A DNA stretch of 28,261 nt from Bacteroidales bacterium (GTDB lineage Bacteria > Bacteroidota > Bacteroidia > Bacteroidales > UBA3824), in assembly GCA_016293845.1 (NCBI GenBank), contig JAEDDH010000032.1, positions 1 to 28,261 on the forward strand. Reading direction: 5' to 3'. Below, one piece after another: positions 24,346 through 28,261 of the stretch. Both the position numbers and the translations under genes were made by a program. The notes beneath the pieces were generated by a model. The model did no database searches, had not been told where the DNA came from, and saw only the letters and a program-made list of their open reading frames with translations. Within the stretch, counting starts at the first letter, position 1. Every line of letters begins with the position of its first letter.

Positions 24346-25494
24346 ATGTTAGAACAAGTAACTTCCTTATTTAAGGACATATACAGTTGGAAATTTTGGC
24401 TTTTGTGCAGTCTGATACTCGCTTGGACTGTGCAGATGTGCTATTATATTATAGTTTTTGTGCGCATACGCAAACGCCCGACAGTTAAGCAATACCAAAG
24501 CCCTGTGCCGGTGTCGGTAATAATTTGCGCCCGCAATGAAGCCGCCAACCTTCGCGAAAAACTCCCTGCGGTATTAGAGCAAGACTATCCCGACTTTGAA
24601 GTAATAGTGGTAAACGATTGCAGCACAGACGATTCTGCCCTTGTTTTGGCAGAACTAAAACAAAAATATCCCAAACTATACGTAACAGAAGTACCCTACG
24701 ACCGAAAATTTTCGCACGGCAAAAAACTTGCCCTCACTGTTGGCATCAAAGCCGCCAAAAGCGAATGGCTTTTGCTCACCGATGCCGACTGTATGCCCGT
24801 ATCTAAATGGTGGATAAAAACTATGAGTCAAAACTTTACCGACCAAAACGACATTGTGCTCGGATATGGAGGATACGACCAACGAAAAGGATTTCTCAAC
24901 CGACTGATACGCTACGATACGGTTTTCATTGCCATGCAGTATTTCACCTATACCGAAATAGGAATGCCTTATATGGGCGTAGGAAGAAACTTGGCATACC
25001 GCAAATCGCTCTTTGAACGCACTCGCGGTTTTTCGAGCCACAGTTACCTGATGTCGGGCGACGATGACATATTTGTAAATCAAAACGCTCAAAAAGGTCG
25101 CATCGTTTGCGAATCAAACCCCGCATCGTTTACAATCTGCGAATCCAAAGAAAATTTTAGCCAGTGGAACAAGCAGAAACAGCGTCATTTTTCGGCATCC
25201 GAACGATACAAAACTAAGCACAAAGCAGTTTTGACGTTAGAAACCCTGTCGCGTACATACTTCTACGCCGCTTCGATAGCATTATCTTTTTTTGAGCCGA
25301 TATTTTTTGTTACTCCGATATTGTTGGTATTAAGATATTTTGTATATTTATACGCGATTTGTAAGGCGTCAAGCAAGTTCAACACCAAAGGCGTGGCAGC
25401 CCCGGGCATACTTTTTGACATTATATTACCTTACATTAACGCATTACAACTAATTTTAGGAAAAATTCGCAAGGACAGACTCACATGGAAATAG
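24346..25494 (+). CDS. Membrane-bound family 2 glycosyltransferase
   Basis: 382 aa. An N-terminal membrane helix (WLLCSLILAWTVQMCYYIIVF) precedes a GT-A domain: VSVIICARNEAANL (start of the family), the nucleotide-binding NDCSTDD (about 90-96), the metal-binding DAD (146-148) and GDDD (238-241) with a QWNKQKQRHF motif (273-282) that corresponds to the QxxRW region of processive enzymes. Two to three C-terminal helices follow (LSFFEPIFFVTPILLVL). It probably builds a surface polysaccharide from a nucleotide-sugar on the cytoplasmic face; acceptor unknown. Overlaps the sigma-factor gene by 10 nt; stop is TAG. Confidence 0.88.
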   Translation: MLEQVTSLFKDIYSWKFWLLCSLILAWTVQMCYYIIVFVRIRKRPTVKQYQSPVPVSVIICARNEAANLREKLPAVLEQDYPDFEVIVVNDCSTDDSALVLAELKQKYPKLYVTEVPYDRKFSHGKKLALTVGIKAAKSEWLLLTDADCMPVSKWWIKTMSQNFTDQNDIVLGYGGYDQRKGFLNRLIRYDTVFIAMQYFTYTEIGMPYMGVGRNLAYRKSLFERTRGFSSHSYLMSGDDDIFVNQNAQKGRIVCESNPASFTICESKENFSQWNKQKQRHFSASERYKTKHKAVLTLETLSRTYFYAASIALSFFEPIFFVTPILLVLRYFVYLYAICKASSKFNTKGVAAPGILFDIILPYINALQLILGKIRKDRLTWK

Positions 25495-26129
25495 AACACA
25501 AAGAAACAGTAAACAACTTCTCCGACAAGGCCAAGGCCGATTACAAACTCGTTCTCGAAGCACGGGCGGGCAACCAGAAAGCTTTTGCCGAACTACTCGC
25601 CAAATATCGCGACTCGGTGTACTATATGATTGTAAAAATGGTACGCAACCCCGACGATGCCGAAGATCTTACTATCGAATCGTTTGGCAAGGCGTTCAAA
25701 AACCTAAAATCATACATCCCTACCAACGCGTTTAGCACTTGGCTGTTTAAGATTGCGTCTAACAACACAATTGACTACCTGCGCAGCAACAAGATGCAAA
25801 AAAACAACATCTCTATCGACAAACCAAGTCCCACAAGCGACAACGAGTCAACATCTTGGGCAGAAAACACCCTCACCGCTCCCATCAAAGACCCCGAAGA
25901 GAGTATGATGAAAGAGCAGAAAGAAAAACTTATGCGCCAAGTGGTAAAGCAACTTCACGACGACTACCGAATTATCACCGAAATGAGATATTTCGATGAG
26001 ATGTCGTACACCGAAATTGCCGAAAAACTTCAACTGCCGCTTGGAACTGTCAAGGCTCGTCTTTTCCGCAGCCGCGAACTTCTGCTCAGCATCGTTAAAG
26101 ACATCAACCTCAACAAAGACCGTATCTAA
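25485..26129 (+). CDS. RNA polymerase sigma-70 family factor, ECF type
   Basis: 214 aa. Region 2 shows YRDSVYYMIVKMVRNPDDAEDLTIESF (-10 recognition and core binding, about 42-67) and STWLFKIASNNTIDYLR (84-100). Region 4 has the helix-turn-helix EMSYTEIAEKLQLPLGTVKARLFRSRELL (about 170-200). A Ser/Asn-rich linker (TSDNESTSW) separates them. No anti-sigma gene is next to it, so control is not obvious. ATG overlaps the glycosyltransferase end by 10 nt, and rsmG starts on the next base after its TAA, so all three should be one transcript. Confidence 0.92.
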   Translation: MEIEHKETVNNFSDKAKADYKLVLEARAGNQKAFAELLAKYRDSVYYMIVKMVRNPDDAEDLTIESFGKAFKNLKSYIPTNAFSTWLFKIASNNTIDYLRSNKMQKNNISIDKPSPTSDNESTSWAENTLTAPIKDPEESMMKEQKEKLMRQVVKQLHDDYRIITEMRYFDEMSYTEIAEKLQLPLGTVKARLFRSRELLLSIVKDINLNKDRI

Positions 26130-26750
26130 ATGGACTGCGGAATAATAGCAAAATATTTTCCTAACCTGAGCGACAAACAAAAAAGTCAGTTTGCCGCACT
26201 CGGGTCGCTCTATCCCGAGTGGAACGAAAAAATCAACGTGATTTCGCGCAACGACATCGACGAACTATACACGCGCCACATTCTCCACTCGCTCGCCATT
26301 GCCAAATTCAACCTAATTGACAACAGCCAAAATATCATTGACGTGGGCACAGGCGGAGGTTTTCCTGGAATTCCCCTTGCGATAATGTATCCCGAAAAAC
26401 AATTCACGCTTATCGACTCAATAGGCAAAAAAATCTCTGTGGTGCAAGACGTTATTGAAAAAACAGGTCTCACCAACGCCACAGCCCAAAAAATCAACAG
26501 CAACGAACTCCATCAAAAGTTCGACACCATCGTGAGCCGTGCCGTAACAGCATTTCCAAACTTTGTAAAACAGACCCACAAACTTTTAGAAAAATCACCC
26601 ACCTCATCGATATTCTACCTCAAAGGTGGCGACTTTGAAGAAGAAATCACCACCTTTCGCAAGCACATCACGCTATACAATATCCCCGATGTGTTTGAGG
26701 AGGAATTTTTTGAAACTAAGAAGGTGATAAAGTATATGGTGGAAAAATAA
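26130..26750 (+). CDS. rsmG: 16S rRNA (guanine-527-N7) methyltransferase
   Basis: 206 aa, normal length for RsmG (GidB). It methylates G527 of 16S rRNA using SAM. The N-terminal region YPEWNEKINVISRNDIDELYTRHILHSL is the family signature; the SAM-binding loop is IDVGTGGGFPGIPLAI (70-85) followed by an acidic strand end (TLIDSIGKK). The following VSRAV at about 136 matches the family R-A pattern. It begins immediately after the sigma-factor stop. The 3' end converges on the TPR-HTH remnant, 19 bp away. Confidence 0.95.
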   Translation: MDCGIIAKYFPNLSDKQKSQFAALGSLYPEWNEKINVISRNDIDELYTRHILHSLAIAKFNLIDNSQNIIDVGTGGGFPGIPLAIMYPEKQFTLIDSIGKKISVVQDVIEKTGLTNATAQKINSNELHQKFDTIVSRAVTAFPNFVKQTHKLLEKSPTSSIFYLKGGDFEEEITTFRKHITLYNIPDVFEEEFFETKKVIKYMVEK

Positions 26751-26769
26751 CAAAAGTGGTGTTTACAAA

Positions 26770-27066
26770 CTAAATTTTTCTCATCTTCTCGATCCTCGAT
26801 TTGAGCGACCTGTATGCTTGGTCGGAGATGCCCATCATATCCATCACTACGGTTTTGCTTTTGCCTAAGCGGTGGAGTATCAAAAAGATATAGGCATTAA
26901 CGGCAAGTTTTTGATAGGTGGATTCTATCTCGGAGCGGAACGAAGAATTTTCGCTAAGATAATAGGAGGCAAGCACTTCGCGTTCGTCTTTGGTACATTG
27001 CGATATGTTGGTGTTTTGCAGCACTTTGTCGTAAAGTTGACGGACAAAGGGTACTGATTCTACCCG
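26770..27066 (-). pseudogene. TPR-membrane-HTH regulator remnant, HTH part
   Basis: C-terminal fragment of the gene that starts at 28198. Restoring one A at 27068-27071 gives a frame KNRVESVPFVRQLYDKVLQ that continues to the TAG at 26770-26772. The end, about 90 residues, is helical with a LuxR/two-component-output-like helix-turn-helix (MDMMGISDQAYRSLKSRIEK). A GTG at 27022-27024 would give an 84-aa peptide but has no ribosome site, so I treat it as debris. Confidence 0.6.
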
Positions 27067-27317
27067 ATTTTGCGAGTCCGCAATAGTAAAAGCACCAAAA
27101 GCAACGCTGCCAACACCGAAACTATTGGCAACAAGAGTTTTAGATAATGGTTTGAACTCGCCAAAACTTCGGTATCATTTTTATATTCCCTAAAAATACG
27201 GCTGAGGTTTTCCATCTGCGTTTGCATATTGCGTTCCTTAATACGGTAGAGCGAATCTTTTTCAACCGATATTTGGCGGTAAATGGTTGAGGCATTGGTA
27301 ATTTCGCCGTGTTTTTC
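27060..27317 (-). pseudogene. TPR-membrane-HTH regulator remnant, membrane part
   Basis: An 85-codon stretch reading EKHGEITNASTIYRQI (a TPR-like helix), then a coiled-coil-like segment (DSLYRIKERNMQTQMENLSR), a juxtamembrane stretch and a strong helix LKLLLPIVSVLAALLLVLLL, ending at a TAG (27060-27062) because of the -1 shift at 27068-27071. This is the usual layout TPR, coiled coil, one membrane helix, cytoplasmic HTH of a Bacteroidota signal-transducing protein. Confidence 0.6.
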
Positions 27318-27865
27318 TAAAAAGCGGCATATTCCGACATAATGTCGATATTTGATTCAAACGAATTTGGGCGCAATGCTTTGGCATAGCACTCCTTAGC
27401 TTTTTCAGCATTATTGCGGCGTAGATGTATCATTGTCAAGCCTTTATAAGCACAGGCGTTGTCGATAATGCCCACCGATTCTAAATAATACTGCTCGGCA
27501 ATAGAATAATTCTCTTTTTTGAACATCGCATCGCCAAACGAAGCGTACACCGATGCCTTAGCACCCATATTAAAATAGTCTATCAGATTGAGGCACACCG
27601 ACATATATTTTTGCACGCTGTCTTGCATATTCAACTCGTTGTAAGACATTGTGATATAGTTGGCAGGATATGCCATACGGTTGTTGTCGCGGAGTTTCTG
27701 TCCCGTTTTGTAAGCCTGCATAGCATAATTGAGACACTCCTGAGTGTCGAAGCAGTCGGCGGCGATAGAGTAGCCAGTAGAATAAATGTTGTATTTAAGC
27801 ATGTCGTCGTCGGTGTTTTTTGCCAAATCTTCTGCCATCTTGTTGTAAATCATTGCCGGAGACAT
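27317..27865 (-). pseudogene. TPR-membrane-HTH regulator remnant, TPR part
   Basis: 182-codon open frame rich in TPR helices: NKMAEDLAKNTDDDMLKYNIYSTG, AMQAYKTGQKLRDNNRMAYPA, AIEYYLE-like EQYYLESVGIIDNACAYKG and RRNNAEKAKECYAKALRP. It is broken before it by TAG (27872-27874) and after it by a -1 shift in the T5 run (plus A5, 27319-27323) that creates a TAG at 27317-27319. Its apparent ATG at 27863-27865 is only an internal Met. Confidence 0.65.
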
Positions 27866-27940
27866 ATCCGACTAATAGTTTAGCAAAAAAATACTCTTGT
27901 AGCAATATGAGTAAGCAAGCCGTTTGTTGTCGCCGTTTTG

Positions 27941-28198
27941 TTAAAAAAAAGCTATCGGAAGATCAAGTAACTCAGGGTCTTGATAATCGTAATTGCGGCA
28001 ACTGATACGCGATAGCATATAATTATAAAAAGGAAGTTCGGCAATTGTGTCTTCGGGAGGCTCAATTTGGTAAAAAAACATAGCCGCAAGCGAGTCGCAA
28101 TCTTCGCTTAATAGAGAATCGGCCGTTTCAAGGCTTTGAAGCACTTCGCTTTTGTTGTGGCAGCAAGTTAACATCGTCGCCACAAGAGACAAAATCAT
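27941..28198 (-). pseudogene. TPR-membrane-HTH regulator remnant, lipoprotein-like N-terminus
   Basis: The 5' end of the gene. It begins MILSLVATMLTCCHNKSEV, a short hydrophobic stretch with a lipobox-like LTCC, then a repeat-like start (LQSLETADSLLSEDCDSLAAMFF). An in-frame TAA (27941-27943) interrupts it; the frame continues as QNGDNKRLAYSYCYKSIFLLNY to the TAG at 27872. The frame is also open upstream to the window edge, so the true start may be further upstream. Confidence 0.6.
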
Positions 28199-28261
28199 TA
28201 TGTATATTTTTATTAGTGTCCGATAACTGAAAATTTTCGAAAAAAAATAGAGGAAGCCGTT

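Noticed and set aside
1..28261. CRISPR arrays, insertion sequences or prophage genes
   Set aside because: No array of direct repeats with spacers, no transposase or integrase, and no inverted repeats with target duplications are visible; the composition block in 3245-7135 carries no mobility gene.

Overview
The window looks like chromosomal DNA of a member of the Bacteroidales. The pointers are T9SS-type C-terminal sorting domains on large secreted proteins, SprB-like and BspA-like surface repeats, Bacteroidota promoter elements of the form TAnnTTTG, a tgt-lptG-dprA order, and an ExbB-membrane protein-ExbD-ExbD cluster. Species cannot be named from the sequence. TAG is used as an ordinary stop by several intact genes, so the standard bacterial code applies.

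Region 1 (1-11448) is a divergent surface-protein locus. Leftward: a fibronectin-III protein, now broken, then the start of another exported protein that runs off the window. Rightward from a good promoter at 2304-2335: a lipoprotein, a giant Cys-rich SprB-like repeat protein (about 1730 aa when one lost base is restored) ending in a T9SS sorting domain, and a BspA-like leucine-rich-repeat protein whose own sorting domain is cut off by an in-frame TAG. An AT-rich block starts inside the lipoprotein gene (about 3245) and ends at about the frameshift in the giant gene (about 7135).

Region 2 (11460-16870, leftward) is a tightly packed four-gene unit: family-10-like glycosidase, small unknown protein, long-chain acyl-CoA synthetase-like enzyme and secreted TPR protein. 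Region 3 (16871-17161) holds two tandem leftward terminators with a promoter-like motif and a direct repeat between them, possibly a small RNA or an attenuating leader. Region 4 (17162-19731, leftward) is tRNA-Ser(GGA) followed by ExbB, a four-helix membrane protein, ExbD and ExbD, a proton-driven energy-transducing unit without a TonB gene in view.

Region 5 (19907-24241, leftward) is housekeeping: fabD with its own promoter, and tgt-lptG-dprA. Region 6 (24318-26750, rightward) is a membrane glycosyltransferase, an ECF-type sigma factor and rsmG, overlapping or abutting. Region 7 (26770-28198, leftward) is a TPR-membrane-HTH regulator broken by four lesions.

The main pattern is the distribution of damage. 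I count eight disabling lesions (four -1 indels in short A/T runs, four in-frame stops), all in the surface or regulatory genes at the two ends, and none in about 15 kb of housekeeping genes between them. That argues for real gene decay or allelic switching of surface and sensing functions, although the indels need checking against reads.
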